A stretch of 64,000 nt of DNA from Curtobacterium sp. MCPF17_052 (GTDB lineage: Bacteria > Actinomycetota > Actinomycetes > Actinomycetales > Microbacteriaceae): NCBI RefSeq assembly GCF_003234085.1, contig NZ_QKSD01000001.1, positions 124,001 to 188,000 on the forward strand, in the 5' to 3' direction. This document shows positions 7,836 through 16,273 of this stretch, one piece after another (within the stretch, counting starts at the first letter, position 1; every line of letters begins with the position of its first letter). A program made the translations under genes and the position numbers. The notes below the pieces were generated by a model, which made no database searches, was not told the origin of the DNA, and saw nothing but the letters and a program-made list of their open reading frames with translations.

Positions 7836-9445
7836 CGGGGTTCCTTCCCGGGGTTCGTGGAGGTCGCTGCGGTCCGGTCCATCGCGCGATCGATGATCGG
7901 CCGCCAGCAGTGCATCGTGAGGTAGCTCCGCCAGGGGGCCACCCGTTCCGACCATAGGGAGAGTGCACGCGCCGTCCCGGGCAGCCCGAGTTCCTGTGCA
8001 CCGTTCCGCACGGCGAGGTCGCTGTGCAGGAAGAGATCGGGGTGGTGCCGCACCCGCAGAGCGACGTAGTCCGCCGTCCACGGTCCGATGCCCTTCACCG
8101 CGAGCAGGCCGGAGCGGAGTTCGTCGAGCGACTGCCCGCCGTGGACGCCCAGCGTGCCGTCGGCGAGCGCCGCAGCGACCCGCATGATCGTGTCGACACG
8201 GGCTGCGGGGCCGCGGAGGACCTCCCGCCCGCGCTCGGCGATCACCGCGGCGCGGGGGAACAGCCGCACGAGGGACCCATCGAGATCGGAGGCACCCGAC
8301 CCCTCGACCACACCCGGCACGAGCCCCGTCGCCACCCGCTCCCCCAACGCCGCGACGAGTCGTGTCTGCGCCGTCCGGGCCGCCGCGACGGACACCTGCT
8401 GCCCGATCAGGGTCCGGAACACCACCTCGTGCGGGTCCACCGCCCCCGGCAGCCGCATGCCGGGCACGCGTGCGACGACCGGTGCGAGCTCGGGCACGGC
8501 TGCGAGGGCGGTGTCCACCGCCACCGGATCGGCGTCGAGGTCGAACAGCGCCCGCACCCGGGCCACGAGGGTCGGCAGGTCGGACAGGTCGGTGAGCCGG
8601 ACGAGCAGGTCCAGCCCGGTCCGCACCCGGCCGACACGAGCACCGGACCCGGCCGTGTCGGCACCCGCAGCCGTCGCGCGGAACCAGCCCGGGCCTCCCG
8701 GCAGGTCCAGCACCCGCCCGTAGGAGGCGACCCGCCCCGCCGCGTCGAACCCGACCTGCTCCATGCCGGCGAGCGCATGCAGCGCATGCCACTCGAGGAG
8801 CCCCTGCACGTCGAACGGCGGCCGCGCCGGCAGGTGCACGCGCAGCGCGCCGTCACCACCCGGCGCGGTCCGTCGTCGGGCACGCAACTCGGTGGGTGTG
8901 AGCGCGAAGACCTCGCGCACGGTGTCGTTGAACTGGCGGATGCTCGCGAACCCTGCGGCGAAGGCGACGTCCGCGATCGGCAGGTCGGACGAGGTGAGCA
9001 GGGTCCGCGCGGTCTGCGCCCGGTGTGCGCGGCTCAGGGCCTTCGGTCCGGCGCCGAGCTCGTCGGTCATGATCCGGTTGAGCTGCCGCTCCGAGTAGCC
9101 GACGCGCCCCGCGAGGCCGGGGACGCCCTCCCGTTCCACGACACCGTCGAGGACCAGGCGCATCGCACGGGCCGCGACGTCCTCGCGGAGGTCCCACTCG
9201 GGGCTGCCGGGGGTCGCCTCGGGCAGGCAGCGGCGGCAGGCGCGGAACCCCGCGAGGTGCGCGGCGGCACTCGTCCGGTAGAAGGTGACGCCCGCCGAGC
9301 GGGGTGTGCGGGCGGGGCAGCTCGGGCGGCAGTAGATACCGGTGGAGTGCACGGCCGTGACGAACTGCCCGTCGAACCGGGCGTCCCGGGACGCCGCGAT
9401 CCGGTACCGCTCGTCGTGGAGCGCATCCGCTCCGGTGATGGTCAT
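7832..9445 (-). CDS. Ada-type regulator fused to AlkA DNA-3-methyladenine glycosylase
   Basis: Adaptive-response protein of 537 aa with three parts. Residues 1-85 are the zinc methyl-phosphotriester domain, with Cys39, Cys43, Cys70 and Cys73 at the spacing of E. coli Ada (Cys39 would be the methyl acceptor). Residues about 90-190 are an AraC-type helix-turn-helix (IADVAFAAGFASIRQFND). The rest is an AlkA glycosylase, with the helix-hairpin-helix VKGIGPWTADYVALR and a catalytic Asp in LHSDLAV. It heads the operon with ogt. CAGGCT lies six bases before the ATG. Methylated protein probably activates its own promoter. Confidence 0.93.
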   Translation of the reverse strand: MTITGADALHDERYRIAASRDARFDGQFVTAVHSTGIYCRPSCPARTPRSAGVTFYRTSAAAHLAGFRACRRCLPEATPGSPEWDLREDVAARAMRLVLDGVVEREGVPGLAGRVGYSERQLNRIMTDELGAGPKALSRAHRAQTARTLLTSSDLPIADVAFAAGFASIRQFNDTVREVFALTPTELRARRRTAPGGDGALRVHLPARPPFDVQGLLEWHALHALAGMEQVGFDAAGRVASYGRVLDLPGGPGWFRATAAGADTAGSGARVGRVRTGLDLLVRLTDLSDLPTLVARVRALFDLDADPVAVDTALAAVPELAPVVARVPGMRLPGAVDPHEVVFRTLIGQQVSVAAARTAQTRLVAALGERVATGLVPGVVEGSGASDLDGSLVRLFPRAAVIAERGREVLRGPAARVDTIMRVAAALADGTLGVHGGQSLDELRSGLLAVKGIGPWTADYVALRVRHHPDLFLHSDLAVRNGAQELGLPGTARALSLWSERVAPWRSYLTMHCWRPIIDRAMDRTAATSTNPGKEPR

Positions 9446-9536
9446 GTGGTCAGCCTGACATGCGCCGACGACAGCGGACTGGCGGGAATCGGACGTCGCA
9501 GCACCGCGGATGGACGGGCCGGCCGGGAGGCACGGC

Positions 9537-9542
9537 TAGCGT
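9537..9542 (+). promoter_or_regulatory. -10 hexamer of the MOSC gene (leaderless)
   Basis: TAGCGT ends seven bases before the ATG at 9550; no Shine-Dalgarno sequence lies between. Confidence 0.55.
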
Positions 9543-9549
9543 CGTCCGC

Positions 9550-10110
9550 ATGGCTCCCGTCGTCGACCCGGTCGCCTCCGTCGCGCTGCCGCACGCCCGC
9601 GACGTCGAGGTGACGATGCTGCTGGTCTCCCGGCGCCACCGCTACGAGGGGCGTCCCGCGGACGGGGCGTCACCGGCGGACGAGGAGGAACTCCGCGACC
9701 GCGTCGAACTGCGCGCCGGACTCGGCATCGTCGGCGACCGCTACTTCGCCGCCCGGGCGCACGTGCACGCCTCGGTGACCCTGATCGGGGTCGCGGGCCT
9801 CGAGGCGGTCGGCCGCGAGCTCGGGGTGTCGGTCGACCCGGCGGCGACCCGGCGGAACGTGTTCCTGCGCGGCGTCGACGTCGAGGCGCTGCGGGGCGAG
9901 CCGTTCTCCCTGGACTCCGGCGACGGCCCGGTCCTGTTCCGCGGGTACCGGCCGGCGAACCCGTGCGCGTGGATGGACACCGAGATGGCGCCGGGAGCGT
10001 TCCGGGCGATGCGCGGGCGTGGCGGGGTGCGGTGCGACCCGGAGTCCGACGGGGTGCTCACCCTCGGCCCCGCGGTGCTCCGCACGGCGCTTGCGGTCCC
10101 CGTCGCCTGA
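9550..10110 (+). CDS. MOSC-domain protein
   Basis: Small 186-aa protein of the MOSC fold (molybdenum-cofactor sulfurase C-terminal family). Visible: the domain start GLGIVGDRYFAARAHVHASVTLIG, the segment DPAATRRNVFLRGVDVEAL, and the Cys-containing strand GYRPANPCAWMD, which places Cys where MOSC proteins bind sulfur or Moco. Stand-alone MOSC proteins act in molybdenum or sulfur-carrier chemistry. No molybdenum genes are near, so the partner is unknown. The start is fixed by the leaderless promoter motif. Confidence 0.85.
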   Translation: MAPVVDPVASVALPHARDVEVTMLLVSRRHRYEGRPADGASPADEEELRDRVELRAGLGIVGDRYFAARAHVHASVTLIGVAGLEAVGRELGVSVDPAATRRNVFLRGVDVEALRGEPFSLDSGDGPVLFRGYRPANPCAWMDTEMAPGAFRAMRGRGGVRCDPESDGVLTLGPAVLRTALAVPVA

Positions 10111-10132
10111 CCGGGCCCGCCGCCCGCCGGCC

Positions 10133-10204
10133 CGCGAAACGCAATGCGGGCGGCACCACGCCACGGAGTACCGCTGCGCGCTGCCGCCCACGTTGCGTGT
10201 TGCG
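10133..10204. repeat. Hairpin repeat family, copy A
   Basis: Imperfect inverted repeat with arms 10133-10155 and 10182-10204 (19 of 23 positions pair). The right arm contains GCCGCCCACGTTGCGT, shared with copies B (15589-15660) and C (26335-26408). All three sit between convergent genes, here MOSC and the DJ-1 gene, and probably act as bidirectional terminators. Confidence 0.8.
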
Positions 10205-10209
10205 AGGGG

Positions 10210-10758
10210 TCAGGCGAGCGCGGCCTGGATCGCGTCCACGAACGCCGGCAGGTCGCCGGGGTTCCGCGAGGTGATGATCGTGCTGCCGGTCTCGTCGACC
10301 TGGACCTCCTGGTCGACCCACTCGGCACCGGCGTTGCGGACGTCCGTCTGCAGCGACGGGAACGAGGTGATCGTGCGACCCGGCAGGACACCGGCCTCGA
10401 CGAGGGTCCACGGGCCGTGGCAGATCGCCGCGATCGGCTTGCCGGCCTCGACGAACGCCCTGACGAGGTCGATCGCGGTGGGCTCCTGGCGGATCGTGTC
10501 GGCGTTGATCGTGCCGCCGGGGACGACGAGCGCGTCGAAGTCACCGGCCGAGACACCGTCGAGGGTGGTGTCGGAGTCGACGCTCTTGCCCGGGTCCTTG
10601 TCACCGACCAGGGTCTGGATCGGGCCGGACTCCTTCGCGGCGACGGTCACGGTGGCGCCGCGCTCCCGGAGCTGCTCGGTGGGGACGACGATCTCGTCCT
10701 GCTCCACGCCGTAGTTCGTCGCGATGACGAGGATCTTCTTGCCGTCGAGGGCTGCCAT
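10210..10758 (-). CDS. DJ-1/PfpI-family glutamine-amidotransferase-like protein
   Basis: Cytosolic 182-aa protein of the PfpI/YhbO branch, linked in other bacteria to protein deglycation or stress protection. It has the N-terminal strand KKILVIATNYGVEQDEI with a conserved acidic residue and the nucleophile elbow AICHGPWTLVEAG, whose Cys and His form the active site. The start at 10758 has a good ribosome binding site, AAGGAG, 6 bases upstream; a longer in-frame extension lacks support. Confidence 0.9.
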   Translation of the reverse strand: MAALDGKKILVIATNYGVEQDEIVVPTEQLRERGATVTVAAKESGPIQTLVGDKDPGKSVDSDTTLDGVSAGDFDALVVPGGTINADTIRQEPTAIDLVRAFVEAGKPIAAICHGPWTLVEAGVLPGRTITSFPSLQTDVRNAGAEWVDQEVQVDETGSTIITSRNPGDLPAFVDAIQAALA

Positions 10759-10902
10759 GGTCACTCCTTCCGCAGACCGGGGTCTCCGGCTGCGCACACC
10801 ACGGTCGTCGGACGCCGCTGGACGCGTTCGCAGTGCGCCGGGGGCGTCCAGCCGGAGTGCGCGGACCGGAGTGCGCGGACCGGCCCACCGCTCGCGCTGA
10901 GC

Positions 10903-11559
10903 TCAGCCGTGGATGCGGAACCCGTCGCCCTCGGCCGTCACCGTGACCCCGTCGTACCCGGTGATCCGCACCAGGTCCGCCGGCAGGTCGGCGGGGGCGA
11001 GCGGCCCGACGGCGACGGTCGTCGCACCGGAGGCGAGCGCAGCCTCCAGGCCGGCGGGTGCGTCCTCGAACGCCAGGCAGTCCTCGGCCGCGACCCCGAG
11101 CAGGGCCGCACCGCGCAGGTAGCCGTCCGGGTGCGGCTTGCCGTGCTCGACGTCGTCGGCGGCGACCACGGCGTCGGGGACGGGCACGTCCGCGGCGCGC
11201 ATCCGGTTCACGGCGAGGTCCCGCGGGGCGCTGGTGACCAGCGCGACGGGCACGCCGGCGGCGAGCAGTCGGCGGACGAAGGCGCCGGCACCCGGGACCT
11301 CGATGATGCCCTCGGTGTTCTCGACCTCGTCGTTGACGAGTTCGAGTGCGACCCGACGCTGCTCGTCGGGTGCGAGGTCGGGCAGGAAGTGCCGGATCGT
11401 GTCGATCGTCTGCCGGCCGTGCGAGAAGCCGAGGATCGTCTGCGGGTCGAGGTCGTGGTCGGCGCCGAAGCGACCCCACGCACCCTCGACGATGGCGGTC
11501 GAGTCGACGAGCGTCCCGTCCATGTCGAACAGGACCCCGGACACCACGACGTCGATCAC
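10903..11559 (-). CDS. HAD-family phosphatase, beta-phosphoglucomutase-like
   Basis: Subfamily IA HAD hydrolase of 218 aa. Motif I is LFDMDGTLVDS, motif II is VALVTSAPRD, the Lys is in HGKPHPDGYL and motif IV is CLAFEDAPAGLEAALASG. This pattern is found in sugar-phosphate phosphatases and phosphoglucomutase-like proteins; the substrate cannot be named. The GTG at 11559 follows TAGGGT by seven bases, which favours it over the ATG seven codons upstream. Confidence 0.87.
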   Translation of the reverse strand: MIDVVVSGVLFDMDGTLVDSTAIVEGAWGRFGADHDLDPQTILGFSHGRQTIDTIRHFLPDLAPDEQRRVALELVNDEVENTEGIIEVPGAGAFVRRLLAAGVPVALVTSAPRDLAVNRMRAADVPVPDAVVAADDVEHGKPHPDGYLRGAALLGVAAEDCLAFEDAPAGLEAALASGATTVAVGPLAPADLPADLVRITGYDGVTVTAEGDGFRIHG

Positions 11560-11566
11560 GGTGCCG

Positions 11567-11572
11567 ACCCTA
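11567..11572 (-). promoter_or_regulatory. -10 hexamer of the HAD gene (leaderless)
   Basis: TAGGGT on the minus strand, seven bases before the GTG at 11559. Confidence 0.55.
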
Positions 11573-11589
11573 CCTGCCACCCGGCGCCG

Positions 11590-12336
11590 TCATCGCGCAC
11601 GCACGTACCGCGTCAGCAGCACGTCCCCGGCCCCGTGCAGCACGTGCGCGAGCCGCATCGACCGCAGCTCCGGCGACGACCCGTGCACGATGCGTCCCCC
11701 CTCGCCGCCCTCGAGCGACGGGTCGATCGACAGGCACAGCTCGTCGACCAGGTCCGCCGCCACCAGGGCACCGAGGAACGACGGCCCGCCCTCGCAGTGG
11801 ATGGTCGGCAAGCCCCGGTCGACCAGGGCGGCCCGGACCTGGGCCGGGTCGACGGAGTCCTCGCCGCAGGACACCACGTCCGCGACGGCCTCGAGCGCGT
11901 GTCGCCGCGAGGGGTCCGCGGACGCCGAGGTCAGGACGACCGGCCGGACCGGCGCGTCGGTGAACACCCGCGATGCCGGGTCGAGGCCGAGTGACCCCGT
12001 CACGATCGCGAACACCGGGTGGTCGGACAGGCCGTGCTCCCGGCGCCAGGCGACGTCGGCGTCGTGCAGCACCATCGGCCCGTACCCCTCGTCGCGGACG
12101 GTGCCCGCGGCGACCAGGACGACGTCGGCGACCCGGCGCAGCAGGTCGAACACGCGCAGGTCGTCGTCCCCGCCCAGCGAGCCGGACTTCCCGGAGGCGG
12201 TCGAGGAGCCGTCGAGGGAGCTGACGAAGTTGACGCGGAGCCAGCCGCCGTCAGCGGTGCCCTCCGCACCGTCCCTGTAGACGTCGAGCAGCTCGTCGTC
12301 GGACAGGTCGGAGATCGGGTCGGGCAGGTGCGTCAC
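11590..12336 (-). CDS. RibD C-terminal-type (dihydrofolate-reductase-fold) reductase
   Basis: NADPH-dependent reductase-like protein of 248 aa. It has the RibD_C core: WLRVNFVSSLDGSST, LRRVADVVLVAAGTVRDEGYGP, and the glycine-rich HCEGGPSFLGALVAADLVDELCLSIDP. Stand-alone proteins of this kind are called pyrimidine reductases. In a folE-folP operon it could act on riboflavin or pterin intermediates, but this is inference. The GTG start at 12336 overlaps the folP stop (GTGA), so it is coupled to folP. Confidence 0.85.
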   Translation of the reverse strand: MTHLPDPISDLSDDELLDVYRDGAEGTADGGWLRVNFVSSLDGSSTASGKSGSLGGDDDLRVFDLLRRVADVVLVAAGTVRDEGYGPMVLHDADVAWRREHGLSDHPVFAIVTGSLGLDPASRVFTDAPVRPVVLTSASADPSRRHALEAVADVVSCGEDSVDPAQVRAALVDRGLPTIHCEGGPSFLGALVAADLVDELCLSIDPSLEGGEGGRIVHGSSPELRSMRLAHVLHGAGDVLLTRYVRAR

Positions 12337-13274
12337 GTGTTGTGCCTCGCTTCCAGGGGCGCTCGCCAGCCGAGGACGGTCTCGACCATGCGCATCGCGT
12401 CGACGGACTCGACGACGTCGTGCATCCGGACGATGCGGGCGCCGAGCATGGCACTCACCGTCGCGGCCGCGAGCGTCCCGGACAGCCGTTCGCCGCGGGG
12501 ACGGCCGAGGCTCTCCCCCACGAAGTCCTTGTTCGACACCGCGGCGAGGACCGGGTAGCCGAGGGCGACGACCTCCGGCAGGCGCCGGGTCAGCTCGAGC
12601 GTGTGCACGGTCGTCTTGTTGAGGTCGTGCCCGGGGTCGATGATGATCCGGTCCTCGGAGATGCCCGCCTCGAGCGCCCGGTCGACACGCAGCCGCAGGA
12701 AGGCCGCGACCTCGCCCGCCACGTCGGCGTACTGCGGCTTCGGGTACTCCTGCCGTGGCGCCGCGAGCGAGTGCGTGATGACGATCGTCGCGTCCGAGTC
12801 CGCGACGACGGCGGCCATCCGCGGGTCGGCGAGGCCGGTGGTGTCGTTGACGACGCTGGCACCGGCGGCGATCGCGGCGGCCGCGACCTCGGGCCGGAAG
12901 GTGTCGACGCTGATCGTCACGTCGGACTGCTCGGCGACCTGCTCGACGACCGGGAGGACGCGCTCGATCTCGTCGGCCGCGGACAACTCCGGCCCCGGGG
13001 CGAACTTCACCCCGCCGATGTCGACCCAGTCGGCGCCCTGCTCGGCGGCGGTGACCGCGGCTTCGACCGCGTGGTCCAGGGCGAACGTGCGGCCCTTGTC
13101 GTGGAACGAGTCGGGGGTGCGGTTCACGATCGCCATCACGGCGATGCGGTGGTCGAAGTCGAAGGTACGGCGGCCGATGGTCCGGATCGGCTGGCCCAGG
13201 TCCGGGACCACCCACCCGGGTCCGGTCGCGCCGGCCGCACCGGACGGGAGGCCCGTACCGAGTCCGACGCGCAT
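12333..13274 (-). CDS. folP: Dihydropteroate-synthase-family protein, FolP2 type
   Basis: TIM-barrel protein of 313 aa. The N-terminal motif MAIVNRTPDSFHDKG aligns with the pterin-binding start of DHPS. The canonical GESTRPG loop is replaced by DIGGVKFAPG, the canonical DPGxGFGKT by DPGHDLNKT, and the S-R-K-x-F-x-G block by SNKDFVGESLG. These substitutions are those of mycobacterial FolP2, which was reported to lack DHPS activity. Its place in an operon directly after folE (overlap TGATG) argues for a folate role. A true DHPS may be encoded elsewhere, or this protein may be the active one. Confidence 0.85.
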   Translation of the reverse strand: MRVGLGTGLPSGAAGATGPGWVVPDLGQPIRTIGRRTFDFDHRIAVMAIVNRTPDSFHDKGRTFALDHAVEAAVTAAEQGADWVDIGGVKFAPGPELSAADEIERVLPVVEQVAEQSDVTISVDTFRPEVAAAAIAAGASVVNDTTGLADPRMAAVVADSDATIVITHSLAAPRQEYPKPQYADVAGEVAAFLRLRVDRALEAGISEDRIIIDPGHDLNKTTVHTLELTRRLPEVVALGYPVLAAVSNKDFVGESLGRPRGERLSGTLAAATVSAMLGARIVRMHDVVESVDAMRMVETVLGWRAPLEARHNT

Positions 13275-13969
13275 CAGGCGTCCGCCCCGGCGCCGGCTCC
13301 GGCTGCGGTGTCGGCAGCGGCTCCGGCCCCGGCTGCGGCTCCGGCTCCGGCCCCGGCTGCGGCCCTGGCTCCGGCCCCGGCCCCGGCTCCGGCTCCGGCC
13401 CCGATGAGGGCGATCGCCTCGGCGCGCCCGGCCGCCTCAGCGAGGATCCCGCTCGCCGCGACGGTGACGGTCGTGGAGCTCGTCTGCCGCTCACCCCGGG
13501 TCGTCACGCACTGGTGCTGGGCGTCGAGCACCACGAGGACACCCCGTGCCTCGAGGCCGTCCTGCACCGCGGCGACGACCTGCTCGCCGAGGCGCTCCTG
13601 CAGCTGCGGACGGGAGGCCAACGCCTCCACCACCCGCGCCAGCGTCCCCAGGCCGATCAGTCGATCACCCGGTGCGTACGCCAGGTGGGCGGTGCCGAGG
13701 AAGGGGAGCAGATGGTGCTCGCACACCGACCGGAACCGGATGTCGCGGACGATCACCAGGTCACCGCGTTCACCGTCTCCGGCGGGCACGGTGCCGTCCC
13801 GGGCGATCTGCGTCGCGTCCTGGTCGAGCCCGGCGAAGAACTCCGTGTACGCGTCCGCGAACCGTTGCGGGGTCCGCTCCAGTCCGGGTCGGTCGGGGTC
13901 TTCGCCGATGCCCGCCAGCAACTCCCGCACGGCGGCCTCGACACGGGCACGGTCCATGCGCTGCGTCAC
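13274..13969 (-). CDS. folE: GTP cyclohydrolase I with an Ala-Gly repeat tail
   Basis: First enzyme of folate synthesis, GTP to dihydroneopterin triphosphate. The catalytic domain is complete: zinc ligands in RSVCEHHLLPF and HQCVTTRG, plus AYAPGDRLIGLGTLARVV. After about residue 187 there is an unusual tail of some 40 Ala/Gly residues in near-perfect AG and GAA repeats that is not part of the family. I chose the GTG at 13969 (MTQRMDRARVEAAV) because the homology begins there and TTGGAT lies six bases upstream; an ATG at 14002 is the alternative. The gene overlaps folP by one base. Confidence 0.92.
   Translation of the reverse strand: MTQRMDRARVEAAVRELLAGIGEDPDRPGLERTPQRFADAYTEFFAGLDQDATQIARDGTVPAGDGERGDLVIVRDIRFRSVCEHHLLPFLGTAHLAYAPGDRLIGLGTLARVVEALASRPQLQERLGEQVVAAVQDGLEARGVLVVLDAQHQCVTTRGERQTSSTTVTVAASGILAEAAGRAEAIALIGAGAGAGAGAGARAAAGAGAGAAAGAGAAADTAAGAGAGADA
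13282..13404. repeat. GC-rich 6-bp microsatellite inside folE
   Basis: Imperfect repeats of CCGGCT, CCGGCC and GCGGCT run for about 120 bp. All units keep the reading frame and encode the Ala/Gly tail of FolE. Such hexamer tracts can change length by slippage without shifting frame. Confidence 0.85.
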
Positions 13970-14099
13970 CCGCTCATCCAACACCGCCGAGCGGCAGTGC
14001 AACTGACCGCGGAACGCGGTGACGTACCCCGATCAGCAGGATCGAGCCTCCAGGACGGCTACCCTGCCGCCCCGACGTGCCCGCGGTCCCAGGTTCCTT

Positions 14100-14105
14100 T
14101 AAACT
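14100..14105 (+). promoter_or_regulatory. -10 hexamer of the purine permease (leaderless)
   Basis: TAAACT within TTTAAACTCCCCCG; six bases separate it from the GTG at 14112. Confidence 0.6.
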
Positions 14106-14111
14106 CCCCCG

Positions 14112-15581
14112 GTGAGCGCCCCGCAGACATCCAGCCCGCCCCGGAACCGCGTCGCATCCGGCCTCGACCGCTTCTTCTCGGTCACGAAGCGCGGATCGAC
14201 CATCCCCCGCGAGATCCGTGGTGGTCTCGTCTCCTTCGTGACGATGGCCTACATCGTCATCCTCAACCCGCTCATCCTCGGTGGTTTCAGCGCCGACCAG
14301 GCCGCCAAGGACGTCAGCGGCGGATGGCTCGAGAACGCTCAGGTGGCCGCGGCCACCGGCCTGGTCGCCGGGCTGATGACCATCGCGATGGGCCTCGTCG
14401 CGAACCTGCCGTTCGGCATCGCGGCGGGCCTCGGGATCAACTCGTTCCTCGCCGTCAGCGTCGTGCACCAGGTGACGTGGGCCGAGGCGATGGGCCTCGT
14501 CGTCATCAACGGCGTGATCATCGTGATCCTGGCCTTGACCGGCATCCGGACGATGATCTTCACGGCGGTGCCCGCGCAGCTCAAGGCGGCGATCACGGTC
14601 GGCATCGGCCTGTTCATCGCGTTCATCGGGCTGGTCGACTCCGGCTTCGTGCGGTCCTCGGGGCTCGCGTCCCCGCCGCTGCAGCTCGGTGAGGACGGCT
14701 CGGTCGGGGCGCTGCCGACGATCGTGTTCCTCATCGGCCTGGTGATCATCGGGACGCTGATGGCCCGGAAGGTCAAGGGCGCGCTGCTCATCGGCATCAT
14801 CGCGACGACCGTCATCGCGGTCATCCTGCAGGCCGTGTTCCACGTGCCGACCTCGGTGGAGTCGAAGACCGGCTGGAACCTCAACGCGCCGGGGCTGCCG
14901 AGCGCGCTGTTCGCGCTGCCCGACCTGTCGCTCGTCGGTCAGTTCGACTTCGGTGCGTTCGCCCGGATCGGTCCGCTCGCCGCGTCGATGCTCGTCTTCA
15001 CGCTGGTCTTCACGAACTTCTTCGACGCCATGGGCACGATGACCGGCCTGGCGAAGGCCGCGGGCGTCGCGGAGAAGGACGGCACGTTCCCCCGCCTCCG
15101 TGCGGCGCTCGTCGTCGAGGGTGCCGGGGCGATCGCCGGTGGTGGCGCCTCGGTGTCGTCGAACACCGTGTTCATCGACTCCGCTGCCGGCATCGGTGAG
15201 GGCGCCCGGACCGGCATGGCCTCGGTCGTGACCGGTCTGCTGTTCCTGGCCTCGATGTTCCTGACCCCGCTGACGCAGGTCGTCCCGCTCGAGGTCGCCG
15301 CCGCCGGGCTCGTCGTCGTCGGTGCGCTCATGGTCGCGCAGGTCGCAGACATCGACTGGACCGACTTCGGGTCGGCGCTGCCGGCGTTCCTGACGATCGT
15401 CGTGATGCCGCTGACGTACTCGATCGCGAACGGCATCGGCGCCGGCTTCATCAGCTGGGTGCTCATCAAGGCGCTGTCCGGCAAGGGCCGGCAGGTCTCG
15501 TGGCTGCTCTACGTCGTCGCCGCCGGCTTCCTGCTCTACTTCGCACGCGGTCCGCTGGAGGCGCTGCTCGGCGTCGGCTGA
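14112..15581 (+). CDS. NCS2-family purine permease, AzgA type
   Basis: Inner-membrane proton symporter of 489 aa with about 12-14 membrane segments, predicted to import hypoxanthine, guanine or adenine. The start RFFSVTKRGSTIPREIRGGLVSFVTMAYIVILNPLIL and the motifs GIAAGLGINSFLAV, FTNFFDAMGTMTGLAKAAG and EGAGAIAGGGASVSSNT match the AzgA subfamily rather than the UraA/xanthine branch. Transcription is probably leaderless. The gene ends in repeat copy B. Confidence 0.9.
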   Translation: MSAPQTSSPPRNRVASGLDRFFSVTKRGSTIPREIRGGLVSFVTMAYIVILNPLILGGFSADQAAKDVSGGWLENAQVAAATGLVAGLMTIAMGLVANLPFGIAAGLGINSFLAVSVVHQVTWAEAMGLVVINGVIIVILALTGIRTMIFTAVPAQLKAAITVGIGLFIAFIGLVDSGFVRSSGLASPPLQLGEDGSVGALPTIVFLIGLVIIGTLMARKVKGALLIGIIATTVIAVILQAVFHVPTSVESKTGWNLNAPGLPSALFALPDLSLVGQFDFGAFARIGPLAASMLVFTLVFTNFFDAMGTMTGLAKAAGVAEKDGTFPRLRAALVVEGAGAIAGGGASVSSNTVFIDSAAGIGEGARTGMASVVTGLLFLASMFLTPLTQVVPLEVAAAGLVVVGALMVAQVADIDWTDFGSALPAFLTIVVMPLTYSIANGIGAGFISWVLIKALSGKGRQVSWLLYVVAAGFLLYFARGPLEALLGVG

Positions 15582-15588
15582 CCCGCCC

Positions 15589-15660
15589 CGCTGAACGCAA
15601 CCTGGGCGGTTGCTCGCAACGGTATCTCGTGGCGAGCAACCGCCCACGTTGCGTTTCGCG
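15589..15660. repeat. Hairpin repeat family, copy B
   Basis: Best copy of the family: arms 15589-15617 and 15632-15660 pair at 26 of 29 positions around a 14-base loop. It shares the CCGCCCACGTTGCGT arm with copies A and C. It separates the convergent purine permease and the hypothetical gene ending at 15685. Confidence 0.85.
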
Positions 15661-15684
15661 GAGGGAACGGACGGGAGGCCTGGA

Positions 15685-16140
15685 TCAGTCCGGCAGGTCG
15701 GCCGGTGTCGCCTCGTGGTGGGGCTGGGCCGGCGTGCGCCGGTCCTCCTTCATGCCCGCCTCGAACAGGTGGCGCTTGCCGCCGACGAGCTGCTCGCGCG
15801 CGGTCCGCTCGAGCTCCTTCGCGGTCGCGTAGTAGCCGTCGTCGTAGTCCTCGACGATCTGGAACGTCCACCGCCCGGCGATGACGTTGCGGCCGACGAG
15901 TTCGGTGTCGATGCGCTCCGCGAGTTCGGTGTGCCCGGCCTTCCGCAGCTGCTCCACCGCCTCGCCGATGTTCAGGTCGGCAGTGCCGGTCAGCCGGTGG
16001 AACCCGTAGAGCAGTCCGCGGGCGTGCTCGATGACCTCGATCGCCGCAGAGAGGCTCCCGAGGGCCTCCACCGTCGCTTCGGAGACCCCGTCCGGGACCT
16101 GGTGTGCGGCGTCGGGACCCTGGTTGTCGTCGTTCGTCAT
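15685..16140 (-). CDS. Conserved actinobacterial protein of unknown function
   Basis: 151 aa, soluble, probably alpha-helical. I do not recognise a named domain. Recognisable conserved blocks are HARGLLYGFHRLTGTAD, LAERIDTELVGRNVIAGRWTFQIVEDYDDGYY and HLFEAGMKEDRRT, the last two rich in charged and aromatic residues. The N-terminus (MTNDDNQGPD) and the C-terminus are polar and look disordered. Single gene, divergent from the DUF6504 gene. Confidence 0.8.
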   Translation of the reverse strand: MTNDDNQGPDAAHQVPDGVSEATVEALGSLSAAIEVIEHARGLLYGFHRLTGTADLNIGEAVEQLRKAGHTELAERIDTELVGRNVIAGRWTFQIVEDYDDGYYATAKELERTAREQLVGGKRHLFEAGMKEDRRTPAQPHHEATPADLPD

Positions 16141-16236
16141 GATGCCCGTCTACACGACCGCCCTCCGGCTGTCCCACCGCACTCCGGGGGACGAACACGG
16201 CGCGCCGGGCCGCTTGCAGGTGTCGGACGGTCGACC

Positions 16237-16258
16237 TAGCATTCGAACACACGTTCGA
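16237..16258 (+). promoter_or_regulatory. -10 element overlapped by a perfect SOS (LexA) box
   Basis: TAGCAT at 16237-16242 is a -10 hexamer. It is followed at once by TCGAAC-ACAC-GTTCGA (16243-16258), a perfect match to the actinobacterial LexA operator TCGAAC-N4-GTTCGA. LexA bound here would cover the transcription start, giving DNA-damage-inducible expression of the DUF6504 gene. Confidence 0.85.
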
Positions 16259-16273
16259 ACGAGGAGGCTCCTG

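Noticed and set aside
13282-13404. Repeat tract as a possible CRISPR array
   Set aside because: Unit is 6 bp with no spacers and encodes an Ala/Gly tail in frame.
11590-13494. 634-codon frame suggesting a large fusion with the RibD-C reductase
   Set aside because: The N-terminal part is an Arg/Pro-rich shadow of folP/folE; the reductase starts at the GTG overlapping the folP stop.
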